8,091 nt of DNA from Pseudomonadota bacterium (GTDB taxonomy: Bacteria > Pseudomonadota > Alphaproteobacteria > Rhizobiales > Xanthobacteraceae), in assembly GCA_963205465.1 (NCBI GenBank), contig CAUJKG010000338.1, forward strand, positions 1-8,091, read 5' to 3'. A model generated the notes under the pieces. It had not been told where the DNA came from, ran no database searches, and saw only the letters and a program-made list of their open reading frames with translations. The position numbers and the translations under genes are program-made. Positions within the stretch are counted from its first letter, which is position 1. Each line of letters starts with the position of its first letter. Positions 1 to 6,230 of this stretch are shown here, one piece after another.

Positions 1-869
1 AACTCGATCTCGATCACGTCGGTCTGGGTGTTGCAGATCTCGAGGCGGCGCGCGCGTCGTTTGCGAAGCTCGGTTTTCGCCTGACCGCACGCAGCATGCA
101 TGCAGGCGCGCTGCAGCCCGGCGGGCCGGTGGTGCCGTGGGGATCCGGTAATCACTGCGCGATGTTCGAGCGAGGCTATTTCGAGCTGCTCGGGCTTGTC
201 GATGGTACAATGCACAGCACCGTCAAGCGGATGATCGCGCGCTACGAGGGATTGCATATCGTGGCGATGAAATGCGCATCCGCTGCGACCGCTTATGAGG
301 CTCTTGTGACGGCAGGCGTCGCCACGGCAGCGCCGGCCGCGCTGGAGCGCGACGCGGCGTTCGGCGTCAATGACGAATCGGTGCGCCGCGCACGGTTTCG
401 TAATATCAATCTCGATGAAGCGCGCCATCCGGAGGCGCGCTTTATTGTTATTGAGCACGTCACGCCGGAAGTGTTGTGGCAGCCGCATCTGCTTCAGCAC
501 GAAAATGGCGCGAAGGAACTGTCGTCCGTTTATTTCGTGACGCCGGATGTTGCCGCGACGGTCGAGCGCTTTGCGCGATTTCTGGGTCCGGCAACCTATT
601 CGGGAGACGTGGCCTGCTTCGAGCTGGCGCGCGGCAGGTTCTGGGTCATGTCAGAGCCGCGTATGCGCGATTTATCCCCGGTTCTTCGCGATGGTCCTGT
701 CCATCGTGTCGCGGCAGCGGAGATCGGCGTTGAATCGCTGGACGCATTGCGCGCGCTGTTCGATCGTCGTGCGGTCCGCTACGTCGAACAGCAATCGCCA
801 GAGCCGGCAATATGGGTCGGTCCAGCGGAAGCGAGCCACTGCGCACTTGTGTTTACGCAAGTCCGCTAA
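1..869 (+). CDS. VOC family / glyoxalase-like domain protein, 5' partial
   Basis: The reading frame is open from the left edge (first full codon at base 3) to TAA at 867-869, giving 288 visible residues. The visible N-terminus, LDLDHVGLGVADLEAA followed by FAKLGF, is the opening beta-alpha unit of a vicinal-oxygen-chelate domain with its usual early His. The first ATG at base 96 is therefore internal, and the true start lies just off the window. A second VOC-like half begins around visible residue 170 (SSVYFVTPDVAATVERF). The central stretch with TPEVLWQPHLLQHENGA is typical of the Glyoxalase_3 (PF13468-like) group. Such proteins usually bind a divalent metal and act on small oxygenated substrates, but many have no known reaction. 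It is the first visible gene of the plus-strand run and ends 30 bases before the oxidoreductase ATG, so it probably belongs to the same catabolic operon. Family call good; substrate unknown. Confidence 0.85.
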   Translation, partial: LDLDHVGLGVADLEAARASFAKLGFRLTARSMHAGALQPGGPVVPWGSGNHCAMFERGYFELLGLVDGTMHSTVKRMIARYEGLHIVAMKCASAATAYEALVTAGVATAAPAALERDAAFGVNDESVRRARFRNINLDEARHPEARFIVIEHVTPEVLWQPHLLQHENGAKELSSVYFVTPDVAATVERFARFLGPATYSGDVACFELARGRFWVMSEPRMRDLSPVLRDGPVHRVAAAEIGVESLDALRALFDRRAVRYVEQQSPEPAIWVGPAEASHCALVFTQVR

Positions 870-899
870 TTGGAAGAATGCAGTAGGGAAGTACGGAAT

Positions 900-1913
900 A
901 TGAAGGCAGCGGTTATTTACGAGCACGGCGGTCCGGGCAGCATCAAATACGAGACGAATTTTCCCGATCCCGTGGCGGCGCCTGGCGAAGTCGTCATCAA
1001 GGTGCACGCTGCATCGCTCAACTACCATGACGTATTCACGCGCAATGGCATGCCGGGCATCAAGGTGCCGATGCCGATGATCATGGCGCTCGATTTCGCG
1101 GGTGAGATCGTCGAAGTAGGCGAGGGGGTCGAGGGCGGCTGGAAGAAAGGCGATCGCGTGATGATCGACCCTTCCGACCGAAAGAATTTCGGCGGTGTTC
1201 TCGGCGAGGTTCGACATGGCGGCCTGGCTGAATATTGCGCCGTTCCCGATCATCATCTTGTGCGTCTGCCCGATGATGTCAGCTACGAGACGGCTGCGTG
1301 TCTGCCGGTCGCTTATGGCACCGCGCTGCGCATGATGGTGACGATCGGTAAGGTGAAGGCAGGCGAGAAGGTGTTGATCCTTGGTGCCTCTGGCGGCGTC
1401 GGCACCTGCTGCGTGCAGCTTGCCAAGCTCGCCGGTGCGGAGGTGATCGCGGCGGCGTCGAGTCCCGAAAAGCTGCAGCGACTCAAAGAACTCGGCGCCG
1501 ATCATCTGGTGGATTACAAAAAAGAAGACTTCATGAAATGGGTCTTCGCCAATTTCGGAAAGCCGCATCGCCGGCTGTACGAAAAGGGCATGGACGTCGT
1601 GGTGAACTTCACCGGCGGCGATACCTGGGTCAAATCAATGAGGACGCTGCATCGTGGCGGACGGCTGCTGACCTGCGGCGCGACGGCCGGCTATGATCCG
1701 CAGGAGGATATTCGCTTCATCTGGACGTTCGAGCTGCAGATTCTCGGCTCGAACGGATGGATGCGCGACGATCTCATCAGTTTGCTCAAGCTTGTGCAGG
1801 ATGGAAAGCTGAAGCCCGTTGTGGATCAGACCTACAAGCTTTCCGAAATCAACAAAGCCTTCGAACGAATGGAAGATCGCCAATTGTTCGGCAAGATCGT
1901 GGTGGTGCCATGA
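900..1913 (+). CDS. MDR-family zinc-type alcohol dehydrogenase-like / quinone oxidoreductase-like protein
   Basis: A 337-residue medium-chain dehydrogenase/reductase. An N-terminal GroES-like domain (about 1-130) has the ASLNYHDVFTRNG and ALDFAGEIVEVGEGV motifs. A Rossmann NAD(P)-binding domain follows, with GASGGVG at 162-168 and the second-strand segment AAASSPEKL near 184-192. The C-terminus GKIVVVP is typical of the family. The four-Cys structural zinc lobe is absent, and the usual catalytic-zinc Cys and GHE positions are replaced (NYHD, ALDFAG). This suggests a zinc-independent NAD(P)H-dependent reductase of the quinone oxidoreductase or enoyl reductase kind rather than an alcohol dehydrogenase. 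I chose the ATG at 900 because AGGGAAG (885-891) lies 8 bases upstream and MKAAVIYEHG is a standard family start; an in-frame TTG at 870 has no family support. The stop overlaps the thioesterase start. A role in reducing an intermediate of the imported compound is inference. Confidence 0.88.
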   Translation: MKAAVIYEHGGPGSIKYETNFPDPVAAPGEVVIKVHAASLNYHDVFTRNGMPGIKVPMPMIMALDFAGEIVEVGEGVEGGWKKGDRVMIDPSDRKNFGGVLGEVRHGGLAEYCAVPDHHLVRLPDDVSYETAACLPVAYGTALRMMVTIGKVKAGEKVLILGASGGVGTCCVQLAKLAGAEVIAAASSPEKLQRLKELGADHLVDYKKEDFMKWVFANFGKPHRRLYEKGMDVVVNFTGGDTWVKSMRTLHRGGRLLTCGATAGYDPQEDIRFIWTFELQILGSNGWMRDDLISLLKLVQDGKLKPVVDQTYKLSEINKAFERMEDRQLFGKIVVVP

Positions 1914-2341
1914 GCGAAGCGCCGGCAAAAAAGCTGGGGAAGGCCGATATCGAGGCCATCTTCAACCGATCGCCGTTTATACGGATGATGAATCTGGAAA
2001 TTCTCGAGACTGACTACGAAGCATCGCGTTTCTCCGCGCGTATGCCAATGCGGCCGGAGTTCGAGCGGCGTCCCGGCAGCGAGCAGTTTCACGGGGGAGT
2101 GCTTGCGGCATTCATCGATGTGGTCGGCGATTTCGCGCTGGGCATGCTCGTTGGCGGCGGCGTGCCCACCATGAATCTGCGCATCGACTATCTGCGTCCG
2201 GCAACCGGAAGCTATGTAGATGGTGTTGCGGTAGTGCGCAGGAGCGGGCGTACTTCCGCGGTGGTCGATATCGATGTCTATTCCGCGGATCGGAAGCTCG
2301 TGGCCGTCGGCCGTGGTACTTATGTTCCAATAACGGGATAG
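1910..2341 (+). CDS. PaaI-family hotdog-fold thioesterase
   Basis: A 143-residue single hotdog-domain protein, the normal length for PaaI-like acyl-CoA thioesterases. The signature HGG (61-63) followed nine residues after the His by Asp70 (HGGVLAAFID) matches the PaaI active-site helix, where this Asp is catalytic. The later strand segment TMNLRIDYLRPA (87-98) is the usual partner motif. Family members hydrolyse aryl- or acyl-CoA thioesters in the cytoplasm, usually as tetramers, to free CoA trapped in stalled pathway intermediates. The ATG overlaps the TGA of the oxidoreductase (ATGA, 1910-1913), which implies translational coupling and one transcript. The frame is open further upstream but that part lies inside the oxidoreductase gene. 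The neighbouring importer and acyl-CoA synthetase fit a CoA-dependent degradation pathway. The actual thioester is unknown. Confidence 0.88.
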   Translation: MSEAPAKKLGKADIEAIFNRSPFIRMMNLEILETDYEASRFSARMPMRPEFERRPGSEQFHGGVLAAFIDVVGDFALGMLVGGGVPTMNLRIDYLRPATGSYVDGVAVVRRSGRTSAVVDIDVYSADRKLVAVGRGTYVPITG

Positions 2342-2364
2342 TCGTGCAGTAATAGGAAGGTTTC

Positions 2365-2370
2365 AGGAGG
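2365..2370 (+). promoter_or_regulatory. Strong Shine-Dalgarno site for the substrate-binding protein
   Basis: A perfect AGGAGG lies 7 bases before the ATG at 2378 and fixes the start codon. It is the strongest ribosome-binding site in the visible operon. This fits the need for many more copies of a periplasmic binding protein than of the membrane and ATPase subunits. Confidence 0.8.
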
Positions 2371-2377
2371 GAAGGAC

Positions 2378-3457
2378 ATGAAGCACTCGAAAATTGCGCT
2401 GTATGCCGGCGCGGTAGTGGCTGTTTCCACATTCGCGATTGCGAATGTTTCAGCGCAGGAAAAGTTGACCAAGATCGTCTATGGCAACGTGACGTCGATG
2501 ACCTTGTCTCAGGGCCCGATGGTAGCGGCCAAGCGGCTCGGCTATTTCAAGGAAGAGGGGCTTGACGTCGAGCTGATGGGCTTCAAGGGCACCGGCACGC
2601 TCATTCCGCAGATGCTCGCGAAGCGTGTTGATATCGGATATCCGAACCCGGACACGCTCATCATTGCGCGTTCGCCCGGCAAGGAAAAACTGCCGCTCAA
2701 ATTCTTCTACAACATGACCCGCAGTTCGGGCTGGGAATTTGCCGTGCTGGCGGATTCGCCGATCAAGTCGATCGCCGATCTGAACGGGAAGTCTGTCGGC
2801 GTAGGCGCCATGAGTTTCGGCAACGTGCCGATCACGCGGGCGCAGTTCAAGGATTTAAAGATCGAGGCTACACTGGTGCCGGTAGGAGTCGGCTCCGCGG
2901 CTTTCCTTGCGCTGAATGAAAAGCGCGTCGATGCCCTCAATCTTTTCGACGCGCAGCATGCCACGCTCGAAACGGAAGGCACCAAGATCCGGCGGTTGCC
3001 GCAGGGAGAACGTTACGAAGCGCTGTTCAGCAACGGCTTTGTGGCTCACGAAGATCTCATCCGCGATAAGCCGGAAGTTCTGGTCGGATTCGGTCGTGCA
3101 ATCGCCAAGGCAACCCTGTTCTGCGAAACCAATCGTGCCGCCTGCGTGAAGATGTTTTGGGAAGAGTATCCAAACGCGAAGCCGAATGGTGACCCGGCGA
3201 AAGTGCTCGCCGATGGCATCAAGGTATTCTCGTCACGCTTTGACAAGATGCTCAGCTTTCCCAAGGATCGTCCGCGGCAGTGGGGACATTTTGATGCGCA
3301 GCCATGGCGTGACTTTGCCGCCGCCCTCTTTGACGGCGGACAGCTTCAAACCAAAGATGTCGATGTGGAGTCCTGCTATACGAATGCCTTCGTCTCGAAG
3401 TTCTCCGATTTCGATGCGAATAAAATCATAGCGCAGGCGAAGGCTTATAAGGACTGA
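2378..3457 (+). CDS. ABC transporter substrate-binding protein, NMT1/THI5 (SsuA/TauA)-like
   Basis: A 359-residue periplasmic binding protein. Residues 1-26 form a Sec signal peptide: basic MKHSK, hydrophobic core ALYAGAVVAVSTFAIA, and an expected cleavage after VSA before Gln27. There is no lipobox Cys. The mature protein begins with a beta-strand (LTKIVYGNV) and carries the motif GYFKEEGLDVEL (55-66), characteristic of the NMT1/SsuA/TauA fold. It continues with GTGTLIPQMLAKRVDIGY and a second-domain segment SIADLNGKSVGVGAMS, where such proteins build the ligand cleft. Relatives bind sulfonates, nitrate, thiamine precursors, riboflavin or aromatic carboxylates, so the ligand cannot be assigned. 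It is followed directly by the ATPase and permease genes, giving a complete importer with one copy of each part. Placement after catabolic genes favours an organic carbon source; that is inference. Confidence 0.9.
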   Translation: MKHSKIALYAGAVVAVSTFAIANVSAQEKLTKIVYGNVTSMTLSQGPMVAAKRLGYFKEEGLDVELMGFKGTGTLIPQMLAKRVDIGYPNPDTLIIARSPGKEKLPLKFFYNMTRSSGWEFAVLADSPIKSIADLNGKSVGVGAMSFGNVPITRAQFKDLKIEATLVPVGVGSAAFLALNEKRVDALNLFDAQHATLETEGTKIRRLPQGERYEALFSNGFVAHEDLIRDKPEVLVGFGRAIAKATLFCETNRAACVKMFWEEYPNAKPNGDPAKVLADGIKVFSSRFDKMLSFPKDRPRQWGHFDAQPWRDFAAALFDGGQLQTKDVDVESCYTNAFVSKFSDFDANKIIAQAKAYKD

Positions 3458-3470
3458 CAGGGATGATCCA

Positions 3471-3477
3471 AGAGGGG
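3471..3477 (+). promoter_or_regulatory. Ribosome-binding site favouring the inner start of the ATPase gene
   Basis: AGAGGGG lies 9 bases before the ATG at 3487. The earlier in-frame ATG at 3463 has only a poorly placed purine run (AAGGA at 3449-3453). This supports the shorter ATPase, although it does not exclude the longer form. Confidence 0.5.
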
Positions 3478-3486
3478 ATCCCGACC

Positions 3487-4257
3487 ATGTCCGGAGAGTT
3501 GATCTTCAGAGCCGAGAATCTCGGGGTGACTTATCAGTCATCCCGGGGTCCGACGCCTGCGCTGGAGAATTTCAGTACGGAGATGGCCAAGGGGGAGTTC
3601 GTCTCCATTTTGGGGCCGTCGGGTTGTGGAAAGTCTACGCTGCTCAAAGTGGCCGCGGGCCTGCTCACTCCCTCGTCCGGTGTCGTCGAGCTTGCCGGCG
3701 AACCGATCACGGGACCTCGCCGCGACGTGGGCATTGTTTTTCAACAGCCGACCTTGCTGAAATGGCAGACCGTGCTCGACAATGTGTTGCTGCCCATCCG
3801 TACGCTGGGCATGGACCTTGAAGTAGGCCGCGCTCGCGCCCACGATTTATTGCGTCTTGTCGAACTGGAGAATTTTGAGCGGCATTATCCGCACGAGCTG
3901 TCGGGCGGCATGCAGCAGCGTGTCGGCATCGCGCGCGGACTGGTGCACGATCCGAGCCTCTTGCTGATGGACGAGCCCTTCGCCGCGCTCGACGCTATGA
4001 CCCGCGAAAATATGATGATCGAGTTGCAGCGGATCTGGATGGAGACACGGAAGTCGGTGATCTTCATTACGCATTCGATCCCCGAGGCGGTTTTCCTTTC
4101 CAGCCGCGTGCTTGTGCTGTCGCATCGTCCGGCGCGAATTCTGAAGGACGTAACGATCGATCTGCCGCTACCGCGGACACAGGAAACGCTCGGCAGCGCG
4201 AGATTTGCCGAATTGTGCAGCGAGCTGCGGGCCATGTTCTCGCAGACCAAGAAATAG
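3487..4257 (+). CDS. ABC transporter ATP-binding protein, NitT/TauT (SsuB/TauB) family
   Basis: A 256-residue cytoplasmic ATPase with the full motif set. Walker A is GPSGCGKST (43-51), the Q-loop is FQQPTLL (85-91), the signature is LSGGMQQR (138-145), Walker B is LLLMDEP (158-164), the D-loop is AALD (166-169) and the H-loop His is 196 (FITHS). Motif spacing and length match the nitrate/sulfonate/taurine/aromatic-acid importer class. Two subunits would dimerise under the permease encoded downstream and power uptake of the ligand held by the binding protein. An in-frame ATG at 3463 would add eight residues (MIQEGIPT). I prefer 3487 because of the better ribosome-binding site and because the family usually begins close to the first beta-strand. 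The permease starts 9 bases after the stop. Function certain at family level; transported substrate unknown. Confidence 0.92.
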   Translation: MSGELIFRAENLGVTYQSSRGPTPALENFSTEMAKGEFVSILGPSGCGKSTLLKVAAGLLTPSSGVVELAGEPITGPRRDVGIVFQQPTLLKWQTVLDNVLLPIRTLGMDLEVGRARAHDLLRLVELENFERHYPHELSGGMQQRVGIARGLVHDPSLLLMDEPFAALDAMTRENMMIELQRIWMETRKSVIFITHSIPEAVFLSSRVLVLSHRPARILKDVTIDLPLPRTQETLGSARFAELCSELRAMFSQTKK

Positions 4258-4266
4258 GCGCGATCC

Positions 4267-5046
4267 ATGAACGAGAACCTGAAGTCGATCTTCTATCCGC
4301 TGTTGCTGCTTGGTGGGTTGCTCGTGCTGTGGGTGTTCGCGGTCAGGAATTGGGGTGTGCCCAATTATATTCTGCCGTCGTTTGAAAGCGTGCTTGGTGC
4401 GCTGCACCGTGGCTATATCGAAGGCGCTTATTGGAAGGACTTCGGCTATACGCTGAGCTCCATGTTGCTCGGCTATGTCAGCGGCTGTGCGCTGGCCTTC
4501 ATCATGGGCATGATGTTCGCGGAGTTCAGGTGGCTGGAGCGGCTGCTTTATCCTTTCGTGCTGGGGCTGCAATCCATGCCTAAGGTTGCGCTCGCGCCGC
4601 TGATTTTGGTGTGGTTCGGCTTCGGTATCGGTTCGAAGGCCGTCATGGTTGCGCTGGTGTGTTTCTTCCCGATGTTCATCAATACGGCGGTGGGGCTCAA
4701 GGCTACCGATCCGTCGCTGATCGATTTGATGCGGGCGTTCTCTGCGAGCCGGTTGCAGATTCTTATGCGTATCAAGATTCCGTCGGCGGCCAGCCACATC
4801 TTCGCCGGCCTGCAGATTTCCATCGTGCTTGGCCTGATCGGCGCCGTGGTCGCAGAGTTCGTCTCCTCTTCACACGGTCTTGGCTATCTCATCAACAATG
4901 CGACCACCACGCTCGATACGAGCACGATGTTCGCGGCGCTGATCAGTCTGGCTGTGATCGGCATCCTCGGCAGCCAGATCATCAAGTTTCTGCAGCGGAA
5001 ACTCGTGTTCTGGGAGAACGACAATGATACGCAGGTTGCCGCGTGA
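4267..5046 (+). CDS. ABC transporter permease, NitT/TauT (SsuC/TauC) family
   Basis: A 259-residue inner-membrane protein with about six hydrophobic segments, near residues 9-27, 62-84, 96-116, 124-144, 183-203 and 221-240. The cytoplasmic coupling loop near 154-182, with MRAFSASRLQILMRIKIPSA leading into the conserved glycine of AGLQ, is the EAA-type motif that docks on the ATPase. The segment SMPKVALAPLILVWFGFG (103-120) is a hallmark of the SsuC/TauC class. It presumably works as a homodimer, since only one permease gene is present. The short polar tail (ENDNDTQVAA) is ordinary. The ribosome-binding site is weak (AGG at 4256-4258, overlapping the preceding stop), so translation probably depends on coupling to the ATPase gene. 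The stop lies 8 bases from the stop of the convergent DUF2817 gene, leaving almost no space for a separate terminator. Confidence 0.92.
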   Translation: MNENLKSIFYPLLLLGGLLVLWVFAVRNWGVPNYILPSFESVLGALHRGYIEGAYWKDFGYTLSSMLLGYVSGCALAFIMGMMFAEFRWLERLLYPFVLGLQSMPKVALAPLILVWFGFGIGSKAVMVALVCFFPMFINTAVGLKATDPSLIDLMRAFSASRLQILMRIKIPSAASHIFAGLQISIVLGLIGAVVAEFVSSSHGLGYLINNATTTLDTSTMFAALISLAVIGILGSQIIKFLQRKLVFWENDNDTQVAA

Positions 5047-5067
5047 ATGCTGTTTCACCGGTCCTGC
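5031..5067. terminator. Interrupted inverted repeat across the convergent stop codons, possible bidirectional terminator
   Basis: The arms are GCAGG (5031-5035) with CCTGC (5063-5067), CCG (5039-5041) with CGG (5059-5061), and GTGAA (5043-5047) with TTCAC (5054-5058), around a 6-base loop. Together they give 13 base pairs interrupted by small bulges. The permease TGA (5044-5046) and the DUF2817 stop (TCA at 5055-5057 on the plus strand) sit in opposite arms. There is no T-tract on either side, so it is not a classical intrinsic terminator. It could pause polymerase, protect both 3' ends, or be coincidental. Confidence 0.35.
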
Positions 5068-6149
5068 GCAATACCTGCCAGCCCGCGATCGATGATCTCC
5101 TTCGACTGCGCCAACGCAGCGGCGCGCCAGTCGGCGGCGCTGGGATAATACGCCTCTCGCACAAGCCGCCGCAGCCGGCGGGTAAGCTCGCTGTCGGGCG
5201 CGCGCGATGCCCAAAGCCAGCGCGCGGCAAACGCCGCACGCTGCATCTCTTCCCGCGGCAAGGTGCCGAACTCCACCACGACAGCCGTCGTCTTCGCAGC
5301 GGGCAGCATCGCAACGAAAGCATCGACGAGCAGACCCTGATAGTCGGCAACCGCCTTATGGGTCACGCCCTCCCGGTTGACGGCCCGGTCGCCCCACCAG
5401 TTTCGTGCGCGAGCATAGGCTTCGCTGCCGGGGCGGTGGAAGCACAGGAAGATATGGCCGTTACGCGGACCGATGCCGGTATGCAGGTCGATCATTGCCG
5501 CCGACTTCGCGTGCGCGACGTGTTCGCGGACGGCATTGCGAAAAGCGTGATTGGACCACTGCACCCGCGCGCCGCCATAAAAAATTCCGTCGGGGTGCGT
5601 GTACTGGCCGCCGTTAAGGGCATCCGAGAAAGCCTGTTCTCCGATCTCTTCCCGAAGCGCGTTCAGCGCCGTGAAGATGCCTGGCAAATCATCGTCGCTC
5701 CAATTGGTGCGGGCGATGATTTCGTGAACGCGAGCATAGCCGGGGTTTGCGGGCAGGGTGCCGTCGAAGTCGACGAAATTCCGGTTGAGATCGACGTTCT
5801 CCTCGGTGAAGCGCATGGCATGCGCAAAGCCCCAGGGATTGTGGCCGTGAAAGAGGAGCACGCTCACTTCGCGCGGCAGCGTTGCAGTGTCGAGATGCCG
5901 GAGCCAGTGGGTCTGCGCGGCGGAGCCGGGATATCCTTCGATGCCGTGCGTGCCGGCACCGACGACCAGTATCTTTTCCGCGCTGGCGTTTCCGAGTTGA
6001 GCGACGTCGAAGTAGAGCGCCTCGCCGGCGGGGCCGGACTGTTCGGCGTGATGGTAGGAAGTAATTTTGGCCCCTGCGTTGGTGGCGGCCGCCAGGAACT
6101 TGCTGCGCGCGTCGGCGTAGGTCTCGGAGAATGCGGTGAGGTCGGTCAC
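5055..6149 (-). CDS. DUF2817 family M14-like metallopeptidase/deacylase
   Basis: A 364-residue protein with the layout of DUF2817, a relative of zinc carboxypeptidases and succinylglutamate desuccinylase/aspartoacylase. Visible motifs are GTHGIEG, giving likely zinc ligands His68 and Glu71; LNRNF (121-125), the Asn-Arg pair that in M14 enzymes binds the substrate carboxylate; DLHTGIGP with the likely third ligand His223; and VVEFGT with a candidate catalytic Glu293. No signal peptide is seen, so it is probably cytoplasmic. GTG at 6149 is preferred because AAAGG lies 7 bases upstream and the family-like sequence starts there. The frame stays open to 6929, but that part is antisense to the acyl-CoA synthetase. 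It is convergent with the importer operon and divergent from the synthetase. By family knowledge it should hydrolyse a peptide or N-acyl amino acid bond. The substrate is unknown; release of a free acid for CoA ligation is a guess. Confidence 0.87.
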   Translation of the reverse strand: MTDLTAFSETYADARSKFLAAATNAGAKITSYHHAEQSGPAGEALYFDVAQLGNASAEKILVVGAGTHGIEGYPGSAAQTHWLRHLDTATLPREVSVLLFHGHNPWGFAHAMRFTEENVDLNRNFVDFDGTLPANPGYARVHEIIARTNWSDDDLPGIFTALNALREEIGEQAFSDALNGGQYTHPDGIFYGGARVQWSNHAFRNAVREHVAHAKSAAMIDLHTGIGPRNGHIFLCFHRPGSEAYARARNWWGDRAVNREGVTHKAVADYQGLLVDAFVAMLPAAKTTAVVVEFGTLPREEMQRAAFAARWLWASRAPDSELTRRLRRLVREAYYPSAADWRAAALAQSKEIIDRGLAGIAQDR

Positions 6150-6156
6150 GATCAAA

Positions 6157-6161
6157 CCTTT
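6157..6161 (-). promoter_or_regulatory. Ribosome-binding site fixing the DUF2817 GTG start
   Basis: On the minus strand AAAGG lies 7 bases before GTG (6149-6147). The alternative in-frame TTG start three codons upstream would leave only one base of spacing, and a further in-frame GTG is more distant. The site shares base 6161 with the proposed -35 box of the divergent acyl-CoA synthetase promoter. Confidence 0.55.
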
Positions 6162-6188
6162 TGACTGGATCACACGGGTACCTATACC
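6161..6188 (+). promoter_or_regulatory. Putative sigma-70-type promoter for the acyl-CoA synthetase gene
   Basis: TTGACT (6161-6166) matches five of six bases of the -35 consensus. It is followed after 16 bases by TATACC (6183-6188), which matches TATA of the -10 box but not its final T. Transcription would start near 6195, giving a leader of about 35 bases before ATG 6231. It is the only promoter-like pair found in this 81-base divergent spacer that reads toward the synthetase. A second TTGACT on the minus strand (6226-6221) points the other way, but only a weak -10 (CATTCT, three of six matches, 16 bases on) follows it. Confidence 0.45.
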
Positions 6189-6230
6189 GGACAAAAAGAG
6201 AATGAGTTTGCTATTTTCTGAGTCAAGTGA

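Noticed and set aside
96..98. ATG as the start of the VOC protein.
   Set aside because: In-frame sequence before it (from base 3) encodes the conserved first beta-strand and helix of the VOC domain, so the gene begins left of the window.
870..899. TTG start that would add ten residues to the MDR oxidoreductase.
   Set aside because: The added residues (MEECSREVRN) are not family-like, and the ATG at 900 has a properly spaced ribosome-binding site within that stretch.
672..1568. A 298-codon minus-strand frame across the VOC and oxidoreductase genes.
   Set aside because: It is His- and Arg-rich, low in coding character, has no family motifs and is antisense to two well-supported genes.
5043..6164. 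A 373-codon plus-strand open frame fully antisense to the DUF2817 gene, starting at a GTG in the permease stop region.
   Set aside because: Its translation shows no recognisable fold or motif, while the opposite strand carries clear DUF2817 motifs. Long antisense frames are common in GC-rich genes.
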